From NCBI GenBank assembly GCA_964477035.1, contig CAYZCW010000015.1:1-53874 (forward strand): 53,874 bases of DNA, read 5' to 3'. The notes beneath the pieces are model-generated. The model was not told where the DNA came from, did no database searches, and worked only from the letters and a program-made list of their open reading frames with translations. Shown piece by piece: positions 25,554 to 34,225 of the stretch (its first letter is position 1; every line of letters starts with the position of its first letter). The stretch comes from SLSG01 sp964477035 (GTDB lineage Bacteria; Bacteroidota; Bacteroidia; Bacteroidales; UBA7960). A program made the position numbers and the translations under genes.

Positions 25554-25873
25554 TACTTGATTACCTCCCCTGTCTTTTTGGAATAACGAACCATTTTGTC
25601 ATCGGCATCCTTCTTCCGGCCAATACGGCTTGCATTGCCTTTGGAATCAACCAGCATGAGGTTGGAAACATGGACCGTGGCCTCCTTCTTGACAATCCCG
25701 CCCTGGGGATTGGAAGCGTTTGGCTTGGTGTGTTTGCTGACCATATTGACTCCCTCAACCAGGGCACGGCCTTTTTCCCGGTCGATCAGAAGCACTTTCC
25801 CTTCGGCTCCTTTTTCGTTGCCGGCAATGACCTTAACGGTATCGCCTTTTTTAATATGAAATTTGGGCTGCAT
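25553..25873 (-). CDS. rplX: Large-subunit ribosomal protein L24
   Basis: A 106-residue protein with an N-terminal KOW motif (K-K-G-D-T-V-K-V-I-A-G-N-E-K-G-A-E-G-K-V) and G-V-N-M-V-S-K-H-T-K-P. It is an early assembly protein near the exit tunnel. It follows rplN by 21 bases and overlaps rplE by one. Confidence 0.98.
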   Translation of the reverse strand: MQPKFHIKKGDTVKVIAGNEKGAEGKVLLIDREKGRALVEGVNMVSKHTKPNASNPQGGIVKKEATVHVSNLMLVDSKGNASRIGRKKDADDKMVRYSKKTGEVIK

Positions 25874-25894
25874 AGTTTGCTGAATTTTATCGCA

Positions 25895-26263
25895 TTAAAG
25901 CACCTCCGGCGCCAATGAAACGATTTTCATGAATTGTTTTTCGCGCAATTCCCTGGCCACGGGACCGAAAATGCGTGTCCCACGCATTTCCTCATTGGCA
26001 GTGAGCAACACGACGGCATTGTCATCAAATTTGATGTAGCTGCCGTCGGAACGGCGGACATGCTTTTTGGTACGCACCACCACCGCCTTGGAGACTGTTC
26101 CCTTTTTCACATTACCCGAAGGAATGGCATCCTTTACAGTCACGATGATCTTGTCACCGATGCCGGCATACCTGCGACGGGTACCGCCCAAAACCCGGAT
26201 GCAAAGCACTTCCTTGGCTCCGCTGTTGTCCGCGACTGAAAGTCTTGATTCTTGCTGTATCAT
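25895..26263 (-). CDS. rplN: Large-subunit ribosomal protein L14
   Basis: A 122-residue beta-barrel protein of the subunit interface, very conserved: M-I-Q-Q-E-S-R-L-S-V-A-D-N-S-G-A-K-E, G-S-Y-I-K-F-D-D-N-A-V-V-L, and R-I-F-G-P-V-A-R-E-L-R. Only 2 bases separate it from rpsQ. Confidence 0.98.
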   Translation of the reverse strand: MIQQESRLSVADNSGAKEVLCIRVLGGTRRRYAGIGDKIIVTVKDAIPSGNVKKGTVSKAVVVRTKKHVRRSDGSYIKFDDNAVVLLTANEEMRGTRIFGPVARELREKQFMKIVSLAPEVL

Positions 26264-26265
26264 AA

Positions 26266-26523
26266 TTACTTCGCTCTTTCAAGGATTTCAACTAATCTCC
26301 AACATTTGTTCTTGCTCAAGGGCCGTGTTTCCATGATGCGAACGGTATCCCCGGGGTTGCACTCATTCTTCTCGTCATGCGCCATGAAGCGGGAGGAACG
26401 CTTGATAAACTTCCCGTATTTTGTATGCTTGACCCGCCGCTGCACCTGAACCACAATGGATTTTTCCATTTTGTTGCTGACAACGAGCCCAATTCTTTCT
26501 TTTCTATGGCTTCTGGTTTCCAT
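26266..26523 (-). CDS. rpsQ: Small-subunit ribosomal protein S17
   Basis: An 85-residue OB-fold protein that binds 16S rRNA early in assembly. It has R-K-E-R-I-G-L-V-V-S-N-K-M-E-K-S-I-V-V and the C-terminal R-I-M-E-T-R-P-L-S-K-N-K segment. It lies between rpmC (14 bases) and rplN (2 bases). Confidence 0.98.
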   Translation of the reverse strand: METRSHRKERIGLVVSNKMEKSIVVQVQRRVKHTKYGKFIKRSSRFMAHDEKNECNPGDTVRIMETRPLSKNKCWRLVEILERAK

Positions 26524-26537
26524 TATCGTAAATTCCT

Positions 26538-26738
26538 TTATGATTGTTGTTCGTTTTCCCGCTTGTGCAGCTCGGTCATGATCCGGGCAACTGTCTTCCG
26601 GTAGTCTTTAATCTTCATGGGGTTCTCAAGGGGAGAAACAGCATGATTCATCTTCAGTTTGCGAAGCTGCTTTCGTTCCTCCTCCAGGCGCTCCCTGAGC
26701 TCACCGGTTGACATTTCACGTATTACGTTCTGCTTCAT
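26538..26738 (-). CDS. rpmC: Large-subunit ribosomal protein L29
   Basis: A 66-residue two-helix protein near the tunnel exit, where signal-recognition and trigger factors dock. It has S-T-G-E-L-R-E-R-L-E-E-E-R-K-Q-L and D-Y-R-K-T-V-A-R-I. It is preceded by the longest gap in the ribosomal cluster (126 bases after rplP), which holds a promoter-like box, so rpmC may head a secondary transcript. Confidence 0.97.
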   Translation of the reverse strand: MKQNVIREMSTGELRERLEEERKQLRKLKMNHAVSPLENPMKIKDYRKTVARIMTELHKRENEQQS

Positions 26739-26828
26739 TGTCGCGTGAATTATTTGGTGTCATTTTAATGGGGGAAAAACCAGACAGGTAACGGCTGCTT
26801 TGGCGCTCAATCCCCTGCAAAAAGGCTG

Positions 26829-26836
26829 CAAAGTTA
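26829..26836 (-). promoter_or_regulatory. Probable internal promoter before rpmC
   Basis: In the 126-base rplP-rpmC gap the minus strand reads TAACTTTGCAG, a perfect TAnnTTTG box in AT-rich surroundings. It lies about 91 bases before the rpmC start. No TTG is seen at the usual -33 distance. Confidence 0.5.
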
Positions 26837-26864
26837 CAAAAAATATTTCTTTATTCTGATTATA

Positions 26865-27284
26865 TTATTCCACAAAGTCCCGTCTCACAACAAATTTCGT
26901 GCTGATGGGAAGTTTCTGTGCACCAAGGCGCATGGCTTCCTTTGCCACATCGGCAGTGACTCCTTCGGCTTCAAATAGAATGCGGCCTGGAGTGATCCTG
27001 GCGACGAAGTATTCCGGTGCGCCCTTGCCCTTACCCATACGGACTTCCGCAGGCTTCTTGGTGACAGGCTTGTCCGGGAATACCCTGATCCACAGCTGGC
27101 CTTCACGCTTCATGAAACGGGTGATGGCCTGGCGGGCTGCTTCAATCTGACGGCCTGTAAGCCAGCAGCTGTCCATGGCCTTGATCCCGAAAGTCCCGAA
27201 GGAAAGCTCGGCCCCACGCTTGGTATTGCCTTTCATGCGGCCCTTCTGCTGTTTCCTGAATTTGGTTTTCTTAGGTTGTAACAT
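26865..27284 (-). CDS. rplP: Large-subunit ribosomal protein L16
   Basis: A 139-residue protein that organises the tRNA-binding sites of 23S rRNA. It begins M-L-Q-P-K-K-T-K-F-R-K-Q-Q-K-G-R and has R-Q-I-E-A-A-R-Q-A-I-T-R and R-M-G-K-G-K-G-A-P-E-Y. It follows rpsC by 43 bases and is the last gene before the 126-base gap. Confidence 0.98.
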   Translation of the reverse strand: MLQPKKTKFRKQQKGRMKGNTKRGAELSFGTFGIKAMDSCWLTGRQIEAARQAITRFMKREGQLWIRVFPDKPVTKKPAEVRMGKGKGAPEYFVARITPGRILFEAEGVTADVAKEAMRLGAQKLPISTKFVVRRDFVE

Positions 27285-27327
27285 GATCCTGACTCTTTTC
27301 TAATAGGATTGAACAATGGCTGTCGTC

Positions 27328-28047
27328 TTATTTTTTTCTCCGGCCCTTGAAACGGCCTCCGCTTGCAGCGGGGACGGACCTTCCTTTGGTTGGTTCTTCG
27401 ACAAACGGGGTCAGGTCTTTCTTCCCGAAAACCTCCCCCTTGCAAATCCAGACCTTGATTCCGATGCGGCCGTAAGTGGTATGGGCCTCTGCCAGGGCAT
27501 AATCAATATCGGCACGCAGTGTATGCAATGGGATGCGGCCCTCTTTGTATGTTTCGCTTCGGGCCATTTCTGCCCCGCCCACACGGCCACTGACAGTGAT
27601 CTTGATGCCTTCGGCTCCCAGGCGCATGGTGGATGAGATGGCCGTTTTGACGGCACGGCGAAATGAGATCCTGCCTTCAATCTGCTTGGCCACATTCTGG
27701 GCTACGAGGAAAGCATCCAGCTCAGGCCGTTTGATCTCGCTGATGTTGATCTGCACGTCCTTGTTGGTCAGCTTTTTCAATTCCTCCTTGAGCTTATCCA
27801 CCTCCTGGCCTCCTTTCCCGATGATGATGCCGGGGCGGGCTGTATTGATGGTCACGGTGATCAGCTTCAGGGTCCGCTCAATAATGATCTTGGAAATACC
27901 GGCCTTCGCCAGGCGGGCGTTCAGGTATTTCCGGATTTTCTGGTCTTCCACCAGCTTGGCCTCATACTTGTTGCCACCGTACCAGTTGGAGTCCCACCCC
28001 TTGATGATCCCGAGCCTCAGGCCAATTGGATTTGTCTTTTGTCCCAT
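27328..28047 (-). CDS. rpsC: Small-subunit ribosomal protein S3
   Basis: A 239-residue protein at the mRNA entry tunnel. It has the M-G-Q-K-T-N-P-I-G-L-R-L-G-I start, a KH domain with G-I-I-I-G-K-G-G-Q-E-V and the C-terminal domain with G-R-I-G-I-K-V-W-I. It ends in a basic tail (G-G-R-F-K-G-R-R-K-K). Gap to rplV: 11 bases. Confidence 0.98.
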   Translation of the reverse strand: MGQKTNPIGLRLGIIKGWDSNWYGGNKYEAKLVEDQKIRKYLNARLAKAGISKIIIERTLKLITVTINTARPGIIIGKGGQEVDKLKEELKKLTNKDVQINISEIKRPELDAFLVAQNVAKQIEGRISFRRAVKTAISSTMRLGAEGIKITVSGRVGGAEMARSETYKEGRIPLHTLRADIDYALAEAHTTYGRIGIKVWICKGEVFGKKDLTPFVEEPTKGRSVPAASGGRFKGRRKK

Positions 28048-28058
28048 TGATAAACTAT

Positions 28059-28463
28059 TTAATCGTTTTTAACTTGACTGTCCACAAAAATGGTCACGTG
28101 GTTGGAGCGCTTTCGTATCCGGTATGCGCGACCCTGGGGGGCCGGGCGGAGCCGTTTCAGAACGCGTCCCCCGTCGACGGTAATGGACTTCACAAACAAG
28201 TTGCTGTCCTCTATCCGCACGCCTTCATTTTTGTTCTGCCAGTTTGCAATGGCCGACAGCAACAGTTTTTCGAGTCGCTGCGCAGCTTCCTTTTTGGTAT
28301 ACCGGAGGATACCAAGGGCCTGGTTTACATCCTTGCCACGGATTAGATCCGCCACCAGTCGCATTTTCCTGGGAGAGGTCGGGCAGTTGTTTAAACTGGC
28401 GAAATACTGCGTTTTCCTTTCTTCCTTTATTTTTTCAGCCCTTAAGTGCTTTCGTAATCCCAT
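28059..28463 (-). CDS. rplV: Large-subunit ribosomal protein L22
   Basis: A 134-residue tunnel-lining protein. It has S-P-R-K-M-R-L-V-A-D-L-I-R-G-K near the N-terminus, and the beta-hairpin/C-terminal part has R-L-R-P-A-P-Q-G-R-A-Y-R-I-R-K-R, the macrolide-relevant loop region. Gaps: 15 bases to rpsS, 11 to rpsC. Confidence 0.98.
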   Translation of the reverse strand: MGLRKHLRAEKIKEERKTQYFASLNNCPTSPRKMRLVADLIRGKDVNQALGILRYTKKEAAQRLEKLLLSAIANWQNKNEGVRIEDSNLFVKSITVDGGRVLKRLRPAPQGRAYRIRKRSNHVTIFVDSQVKND

Positions 28464-28478
28464 TGTATCAAGATTGTT

Positions 28479-28757
28479 TTATTTTTTGCCTTTATCCTTT
28501 TTACCTGCATGTCCGCGGAAGATGCGCGTGGGGGCAAATTCACCCAGTTTATGTCCCACCATGTTCTCGGTGACGTAAACGGGAATGAATTTGTTGCCGT
28601 TGTGTACGGCAATGGTCTGGCCAACAAACTCTGGAGAAATCATCGAAGCCCTGGACCAGGTCTTGATCACGGACTTTTTGTTGCCGGCAGCCATGGCCAG
28701 GACTTTCCGCTCGAGTTTATAATTGATGTAAGGGCCCTTTTTTAACGAACGACTCAT
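28479..28757 (-). CDS. rpsS: Small-subunit ribosomal protein S19
   Basis: A 92-residue 30S head protein. It has M-S-R-S-L-K-K-G-P-Y-I, W-S-R-A-S-M-I-S-P-E-F-V-G, and G-H-K-L-G-E-F-A-P-T-R. It follows rplB by 28 bases. Confidence 0.98.
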   Translation of the reverse strand: MSRSLKKGPYINYKLERKVLAMAAGNKKSVIKTWSRASMISPEFVGQTIAVHNGNKFIPVYVTENMVGHKLGEFAPTRIFRGHAGKKDKGKK

Positions 28758-28785
28758 CTTATGCTTTTTTACCTGTTATACTTGC

Positions 28786-29610
28786 TTACTTCTTCCTTCT
28801 TTCAAGAATCAGCCTGTTGGAGGCCTTCTTCCTGTTACGGGTTTTATACCCTTTTGCCGGCAAACCCTTCCTGCTTCGCGGATGGCCACCGGAGGCACGT
28901 CCTTCACCACCACCCATGGGGTGATCCACCGGGTTCATGGCCACACCACGGGTGCGGGGCCTTCTGCCCAGCCAGCGATTCCGGCCTGCCTTGCCCGACA
29001 TCTCATGCATATGGTCAGGATTGGAGGCACTGCCAATGGTCGCCCTGCAGGTCACCAGCACCTGACGGATCTCCCCGCTGGGAAGTTTCAAAGCAGCATA
29101 TTTGCCTTCGCGGGAGGTAAGCTGCGCATAGGAACCGGCACTTCTAGCCATCCGGCCGCCTTGCCCTGGCTGCAGTTCGATGTTATGCACCACGCTGCCC
29201 AGGGGCACGTCCGAGAGATACAGGGTGTTGCCGATATCCGGACTGGCTTTTTTGCCGGAAAGAACCGTCTGTCCGATCTGAAGTCCGTTGGGTGCGATGA
29301 TGTAACGCTTTTCGCCGTCTGCATAAAAAAGCAGGGCGATCCGCGCTGAACGGTTCGGATCATATTCAATGCTTTTCACCGTGGCGGGAACACCATCCTT
29401 GTCCCGTTTGAAGTCTATGATGCGGTAGCGGCGCTTGTGTCCGCCACCCAGGTAGCGCATGGTCATTTTACCCCGGTTGTTCCTGCCTCCCGACTTGCCT
29501 TTTCCGACCACCAGGGATTTTTCGGGTTTGGAGGCAGTTAGGTCGTCGAAAGCGCTGATGATCTTATTGCGCTGTCCGGGCGTGGTCGGTTTAAATTTTC
29601 TTAAAGCCAT
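28786..29610 (-). CDS. rplB: Large-subunit ribosomal protein L2
   Basis: A 274-residue core protein of the peptidyl-transferase region. It has an N-terminal OB domain (G-G-H-K-R-R-Y-R-I-I-D-F-K-R), an SH3-like domain, and the conserved C-terminal loop N-P-V-D-H-P-M-G-G-G-E-G carrying the His implicated in activity. It follows rplW by 10 bases. Confidence 0.98.
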   Translation of the reverse strand: MALRKFKPTTPGQRNKIISAFDDLTASKPEKSLVVGKGKSGGRNNRGKMTMRYLGGGHKRRYRIIDFKRDKDGVPATVKSIEYDPNRSARIALLFYADGEKRYIIAPNGLQIGQTVLSGKKASPDIGNTLYLSDVPLGSVVHNIELQPGQGGRMARSAGSYAQLTSREGKYAALKLPSGEIRQVLVTCRATIGSASNPDHMHEMSGKAGRNRWLGRRPRTRGVAMNPVDHPMGGGEGRASGGHPRSRKGLPAKGYKTRNRKKASNRLILERRKK

Positions 29611-29620
29611 TTATCCTTGC

Positions 29621-29914
29621 TTAAATGTTGCTGTAAAAATCTATGGTCTGGCCTTCGCCCAAAGTGACAATGGCCTTCTTGAAACTGTTTTTTCTGCCGG
29701 TCTGAAATCCGGTACGGGTATAGCGGGATTTCTGCTTGCCGAGATACACCATGGTATTGACGGAGGCAACCTCCACGTCATACATCTCCTCCACTGCCTG
29801 CTTGATCTGGTTTTTGGTCGCCCTTTTATCCACCACAAATCCATAGCGGTTGGGCACCTTCTCTGTGACGGCAGTCATCTTTTCGGTGATGAGCGGCTTG
29901 ATTAAAACTTCCAT
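29621..29914 (-). CDS. rplW: Large-subunit ribosomal protein L23
   Basis: A 97-residue tunnel-exit protein and trigger-factor docking site. It has K-P-L-I-T-E-K-M-T near the start, N-R-Y-G-F-V-V-D and a basic loop. It lies 49 bases after rplD and 10 before rplB. Confidence 0.97.
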   Translation of the reverse strand: MEVLIKPLITEKMTAVTEKVPNRYGFVVDKRATKNQIKQAVEEMYDVEVASVNTMVYLGKQKSRYTRTGFQTGRKNSFKKAIVTLGEGQTIDFYSNI

Positions 29915-29963
29915 GTCTTTCGGGTTTGGGGACCGATTAGTTTCCGGTCCGTGATATTGGTTC

Positions 29964-30593
29964 CTATTTCAGTAAGGTGTCTTCAACCTGTTTGACGGAG
30001 CTTTCCACCAGCAGCAAGTGGTCGGCATTCATGATCATATAGGTGTTCAGGTCGGACGCCACAGCCACCCGGGCCCTGGGGATATTCCGGGAAGAAAGCA
30101 CGATGTTGTGATCGTTCCCGGGCAACACCAGCAGGGACTTCTTGTTGTCCAGGTTGAAACTCTTCAGGATCTCCAGGTAGTGCTTTGTCCTGGGTCCCTC
30201 CATGGAGAAGTCCTCCAGCACGAGCAGGGTATTTCCCCTGGTCTTATAGGAAAGGGCCGACTTCCTGGCCAGGCGCTTGACTTTCTTGTTGACCTTAAAG
30301 GAATAATCCCTGGGTTTGGGCCCGAAGGCACGACCACCTCCCCTGAGCAGGGGGGATTTGATGTCGCCAATCCGCGCAAAACCGGTTCCCTTTTGCCTGC
30401 GGAGCTTGCGGGTACTGCCCGACACCTCATTGCGCTGCTTGGCCTTGTGGGTTCCCTGGCGCCGGTTGGCAAGGTATTGCTTCACATCAAGGTAGATGGC
30501 GTGATCGTTGGGCTCAATGCCAAACACGTCCTGGTTGAGCTGCACCGTTTTGGAGGTCTTGGTGCCATCTGTCTTATATACTGCTAACTCCAT
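29964..30593 (-). CDS. rplD: Large-subunit ribosomal protein L4
   Basis: A 209-residue protein whose extended loop lines the exit tunnel (K-Q-R-N-E-V-S-G-S-T-R-K-L-R-R-Q-K-G-T-G and R-G-G-G-R-A-F-G-P-K). In other bacteria L4 regulates the S10 operon. Its start lies 10 bases inside the end of rplC, so the two genes overlap and are probably translationally coupled. Confidence 0.98.
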   Translation of the reverse strand: MELAVYKTDGTKTSKTVQLNQDVFGIEPNDHAIYLDVKQYLANRRQGTHKAKQRNEVSGSTRKLRRQKGTGFARIGDIKSPLLRGGGRAFGPKPRDYSFKVNKKVKRLARKSALSYKTRGNTLLVLEDFSMEGPRTKHYLEILKSFNLDNKKSLLVLPGNDHNIVLSSRNIPRARVAVASDLNTYMIMNADHLLLVESSVKQVEDTLLK

Positions 30594-31213
30594 CTTTCAA
30601 GTATTAAATATGATCCATTGGGTCCCGGTACAGAACCTTTTACAACAACAATGTTTTTTTCGGGAATGATTTTCATCACCTGGAGGTTGATCATTTTCAC
30701 GCGATTGCCGCCGGTACGCCCGGCCATGCGCATGCCCTTGAAAACACGGGAGGGCCAGGATGAAGCGCCCAGTGAACCAGGGGCCCTCAACCGGTTATGC
30801 TGACCATGGGTTGCCTGTCCGACACCGCTGAAGCCGTGACGCTTGACAACGCCCTGAAAGCCCTTGCCCTTGCTGATGCCCACGACATCAATGAACTCCC
30901 CCTCGATGAACACATCGGCGCGCAGTTCATCCCCAAAGGCTTTCTGGTGGCCTTTTTCAAACCTGGTGAACTCTGCCACCACACGCTTGGGGCTGGTTTT
31001 AGCTTTCGCAAAATGACCCCGCAGGGCCTTGGATACCAGCTTCTCACGCTTGTCATCAAAGGCCAGCTGTATGGCTTCATATCCATCATTGTCCTGGGTC
31101 TTGACCTGGGTCACCACACAGGGGCCAGCCTGAATCACGGTGCATGGAATGTTCTTTCCAGAGGCATCGAACAAGCTGGTCATTCCGATTTTCTTTCCTA
31201 TAAGTCCTGACAT
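30584..31213 (-). CDS. rplC: Large-subunit ribosomal protein L3
   Basis: A 209-residue protein with start M-S-G-L-I-G-K-K-I-G-M-T and the conserved loop F-S-G-V-G-Q-A-T-H-G-Q-H-N that reaches the peptidyl-transferase centre. The Gln in the G-Q-A-T-H-G motif is the usual methylation target. It follows rpsJ by 43 bases. Confidence 0.98.
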   Translation of the reverse strand: MSGLIGKKIGMTSLFDASGKNIPCTVIQAGPCVVTQVKTQDNDGYEAIQLAFDDKREKLVSKALRGHFAKAKTSPKRVVAEFTRFEKGHQKAFGDELRADVFIEGEFIDVVGISKGKGFQGVVKRHGFSGVGQATHGQHNRLRAPGSLGASSWPSRVFKGMRMAGRTGGNRVKMINLQVMKIIPEKNIVVVKGSVPGPNGSYLILERWS

Positions 31214-31256
31214 TTCTCAGCTATTTAACTTTTTTCGCAGGTGCGATTTCTAATTC

Positions 31257-31562
31257 TTATACTTTGATTTCCACCTCAACGCCACTCGGCAGTTCCAGCT
31301 TCATCAGGGCATCAACCGTTTTGGAGGAGGAAGAGTAAATGTCCAGCAGCCTCTTGTAGGAACACAACTGAAACTGTTCCCTGGCCTTTTTATTCACGAA
31401 GGTGGACCGCAGTACGGTGAAAATCTTCTTGTTTGTTGGCAGGGGGATGGGGCCATTGACAACGGCACCGGTAGACTTCACGGTCTTCACGATTTTCTCG
31501 GCAGACTTGTCCACCAGGTTGAAATCGTAGGATTTTAATTTGATTCTGATTCTCTGACTCAC
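31257..31562 (-). CDS. rpsJ: Small-subunit ribosomal protein S10
   Basis: A 101-residue protein, also the NusE antitermination factor. It has I-R-I-K-L-K-S-Y-D, G-P-I-P-L-P-T and P-S-G-V-E-V-E-I-K-V at the end. It follows fusA directly (25 bases) because tuf is absent from this str region, a common layout in Bacteroidota. Confidence 0.98.
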   Translation of the reverse strand: MSQRIRIKLKSYDFNLVDKSAEKIVKTVKSTGAVVNGPIPLPTNKKIFTVLRSTFVNKKAREQFQLCSYKRLLDIYSSSSKTVDALMKLELPSGVEVEIKV

Positions 31563-31587
31563 GGTTCAATTCCTTTAAATTAAACGA

Positions 31588-33687
31588 TTAGGCTTTCGTG
31601 CCATACAGTTTGAAAATGACTTCATCGACAATATTTTTCGGGGCTTCCCGGTATTGCTGGAACTCCATGGTGGAAGTGGCCCGGCCACTGGTCAGCGTAC
31701 GCAGTGAAGTGACATAGCCAAACATCTCTGAAAGCGGCACCTGGGCATGAATGACCTGCAGGTTGGCCCTGGAGGACAGGCCGCCAAGGTGTCCGCGCCG
31801 GCGGTTGATGTCCCCCACCACATCCCCCACATACTCCTCGGGCGTAAGCACTTCAAGCTTCATGATGGGCTCGAGCAAAATGGCATTGGCCTTCCTGCAT
31901 GCGTCCCGGAAGGCAATTTTGGCGGCAAGTTCAAACGACAGGGAGTCGGAATCCACATTGTGGTAGGAGCCATCCAGCAGGGTCACCTTCAGATTGTCCA
32001 TCGGATAGCCTGCCAGCACCCCGTTCTGCATGGCCGACTTGAAACCCTTCTCTACCGAAGGAATAAATTCCCTGGGAATGTTGCCGCCCTTGACCTCATC
32101 CTTGAACTGCAGCCCGGTAACGCCTTCGTCGGCCGGCCCGATCTCCACAATGATGTCCGCAAACTTGCCCTTGCCACCCGTTTGTTTTTTGTAGACCTCG
32201 CGGTGGCGTACCACCCCGGTAATGGCTTCCTTGTATGCCACCTGGGGGGCCCCCTGGTTGCATTCCACCTTGAATTCACGCTTGAGCCGGTCGACCAGAA
32301 TCTCCAGGTGCAATTCGCCCATGCCGCTGATCACGGTCTGCCCGCTGTCCGGATCCACCTTTACCTTGAAGGTGGGGTCCTCTTCGGCAAGTTTTGAAAG
32401 GGCCATTGTCAGCTTGTCCACATCGGCCTGGGTTTTGGGCTCCACCGCGACGCTGATTACAGGATCCGGGAAAGTCATGGATTCGAGCAGCACAGGGTGT
32501 TTCTCATCACAGAGGGTATCCCCGGTCTGGATGTTCTTGAATCCGACGGCGGCCCCGATATCCCCGGCCTCAATACGGTCGATGGGATTTTGCTTGTTGG
32601 CGTGCATCTGGAGGATGCGCGAAATGCGCTCCTTCTTATTGGTGGTGGCATTCCATACATAGGAACCGGAATCCAGCGCACCACTGTAAACCCTGAAGAA
32701 AGCCAGGCGGCCCACATACGGATCGGTGGCAATTTTAAAGGCCAGTGCGGCAAAGGGCTCACCTGCATCGGCCTTTCTGGTTTCCGGTTTTTCCGTTTTG
32801 GGGTTGATCCCTGAGATGGATTCCACGTCCATGGGAGAGGGCAGGAATTTCACCACGGCATCCAGCAGCAGCTGGACGCCCTTGTTCTTGAAGGAGGAAC
32901 CGCACAGCACCGGGGAGATCCGAAGGTCGATCGTGGCCTTGCGAATGATGGAAAGCATGTCCTCCTCTGAAATGGAGTCGGGATTATCCATGAATTTTTC
33001 GAGCAGTTCCTCGCTTTCCTCGGCACAGCCTTCGATCAGTTTCATCCGGTGCTCACGGACCGTTTCCTCGAGTTCGTCCGGGATGGGGACCTCAACGAAT
33101 ACCGTCCCCAGGGATTGTTCTTCCCAAATAAAAGCCTTGTTGGTGATCAGGTCCACAACCCCCTGGAAGTTCTCCTCGTCTCCAATGGGAATCTGCAGGG
33201 GCACGGCATTCATGCCCAGCCGCTCCCGGATCTTTTCCACAACGCCGAAGAAATCGGCGCCGGCCCGGTCCATTTTATTGATGAAGCTGATGCGGGGCAC
33301 CCGGTACTTGTCGGCCTGTCGCCAGACAGTCTCCGACTGGGGCTCCACGCCCCCGACGGAGCAAAAAAGGGCAATGGCCCCATCCAGCACCCGCAGGCTT
33401 CGCTCCACCTCCACGGTAAAGTCGACATGGCCAGGCGTGTCAATGATGTTGACCTTATATTGTTGTCCCCTGAAGTTCCAGAAAGTGGTGGTCGCGGCAG
33501 ATGTAATGGTGATGCCCCTCTCCTGCTCCTGGATCATCCAGTCCATGGTGGCGGCACCATCATGAACCTCACCCAGGCGGTGGTTTACCCCGGTATAGAA
33601 CAGTATGCGCTCCGTCGTGGTGGTCTTGCCAGCATCGATATGCGCCATAATGCCTATGTTGCGCGTGTATTTAAGGTCCCGGGCCAT
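31588..33687 (-). CDS. fusA: Elongation factor G
   Basis: A 699-residue translocation GTPase. G motifs are visible: A-H-I-D-A-G-K-T-T (G1, about 15-23), R-G-I-T-I-T-S-A (switch I), D-T-P-G-H-V-D-F (G3), N-K-M-D-R-A-G (G4) and a later G-S-S-F-K-N-K. Domains II-V follow, ending in the S-x-x-x-G-R-A-T region of domain V. Its place between rpsG (27 bases) and rpsJ (25 bases) makes it the translational EF-G rather than a recycling or resistance paralogue. Confidence 0.98.
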   Translation of the reverse strand: MARDLKYTRNIGIMAHIDAGKTTTTERILFYTGVNHRLGEVHDGAATMDWMIQEQERGITITSAATTTFWNFRGQQYKVNIIDTPGHVDFTVEVERSLRVLDGAIALFCSVGGVEPQSETVWRQADKYRVPRISFINKMDRAGADFFGVVEKIRERLGMNAVPLQIPIGDEENFQGVVDLITNKAFIWEEQSLGTVFVEVPIPDELEETVREHRMKLIEGCAEESEELLEKFMDNPDSISEEDMLSIIRKATIDLRISPVLCGSSFKNKGVQLLLDAVVKFLPSPMDVESISGINPKTEKPETRKADAGEPFAALAFKIATDPYVGRLAFFRVYSGALDSGSYVWNATTNKKERISRILQMHANKQNPIDRIEAGDIGAAVGFKNIQTGDTLCDEKHPVLLESMTFPDPVISVAVEPKTQADVDKLTMALSKLAEEDPTFKVKVDPDSGQTVISGMGELHLEILVDRLKREFKVECNQGAPQVAYKEAITGVVRHREVYKKQTGGKGKFADIIVEIGPADEGVTGLQFKDEVKGGNIPREFIPSVEKGFKSAMQNGVLAGYPMDNLKVTLLDGSYHNVDSDSLSFELAAKIAFRDACRKANAILLEPIMKLEVLTPEEYVGDVVGDINRRRGHLGGLSSRANLQVIHAQVPLSEMFGYVTSLRTLTSGRATSTMEFQQYREAPKNIVDEVIFKLYGTKA

Positions 33688-33714
33688 CTGGGTGATTTGG
33701 TAATTGAAGGGTGA

Positions 33715-34182
33715 TTAGAACCTGAAATGTGAGAAAGCCTTGTTGGCATCCGCCATGCGGTGGGTGTCTTCCTTGCGTTTGTACGCTCCGCCTTCTTCCT
33801 TGTAGGCGGCAACGATTTCCCCTGCCAGCTTGGCCGCCATGCCTTTCTCATTGCGCTTGCGGGAGAAATTGATCAGGTGTTTGATGCCGACGGACATTTT
33901 TCTGTCCGGCCGGATCTCGGAAGGAATCTGGAAGGTGGCGCCACCGATCCTGCGGCTGCGTACTTCCACGGCAGGGGTCACATTGGCCAGGGCCTTTTTG
34001 AAAACCTCCAGTCCATCCTCCTTGGTCTTGGCAGATACCAGGTCGATGGCATCATAAAAGATTTCGTAGGCGAGGTTTTTCTTGCCCCGGAGCATCAGGT
34101 TGTTCACAAACCGGGTCACCAGGGTGTCATTGAACCTCGGGTCAGGAAGCAGGATTCTCTTCTTGGGTTTTGCCTTTCTCAT
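33715..34182 (-). CDS. rpsG: Small-subunit ribosomal protein S7
   Basis: A 155-residue primary assembly protein of the 30S head. It starts M-R-K-A-K-P-K-K-R and has L-L-P-D-P-R-F-N-D, a conserved L-M-L-R-G-K-K segment and V-R-S-R-R-I-G-G-A. In other bacteria it represses the str operon. It lies 43 bases after rpsL and 27 before fusA. Confidence 0.98.
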   Translation of the reverse strand: MRKAKPKKRILLPDPRFNDTLVTRFVNNLMLRGKKNLAYEIFYDAIDLVSAKTKEDGLEVFKKALANVTPAVEVRSRRIGGATFQIPSEIRPDRKMSVGIKHLINFSRKRNEKGMAAKLAGEIVAAYKEEGGAYKRKEDTHRMADANKAFSHFRF

Positions 34183-34225
34183 GGATCAAACTGTTTTATA
34201 TCGAATGCTGTGCAATTGGTCGGAT

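Noticed and set aside
31563..31587. Missing tuf between fusA and rpsJ
   Set aside because: Considered as a deletion, but a str region without tuf is usual in Bacteroidota.
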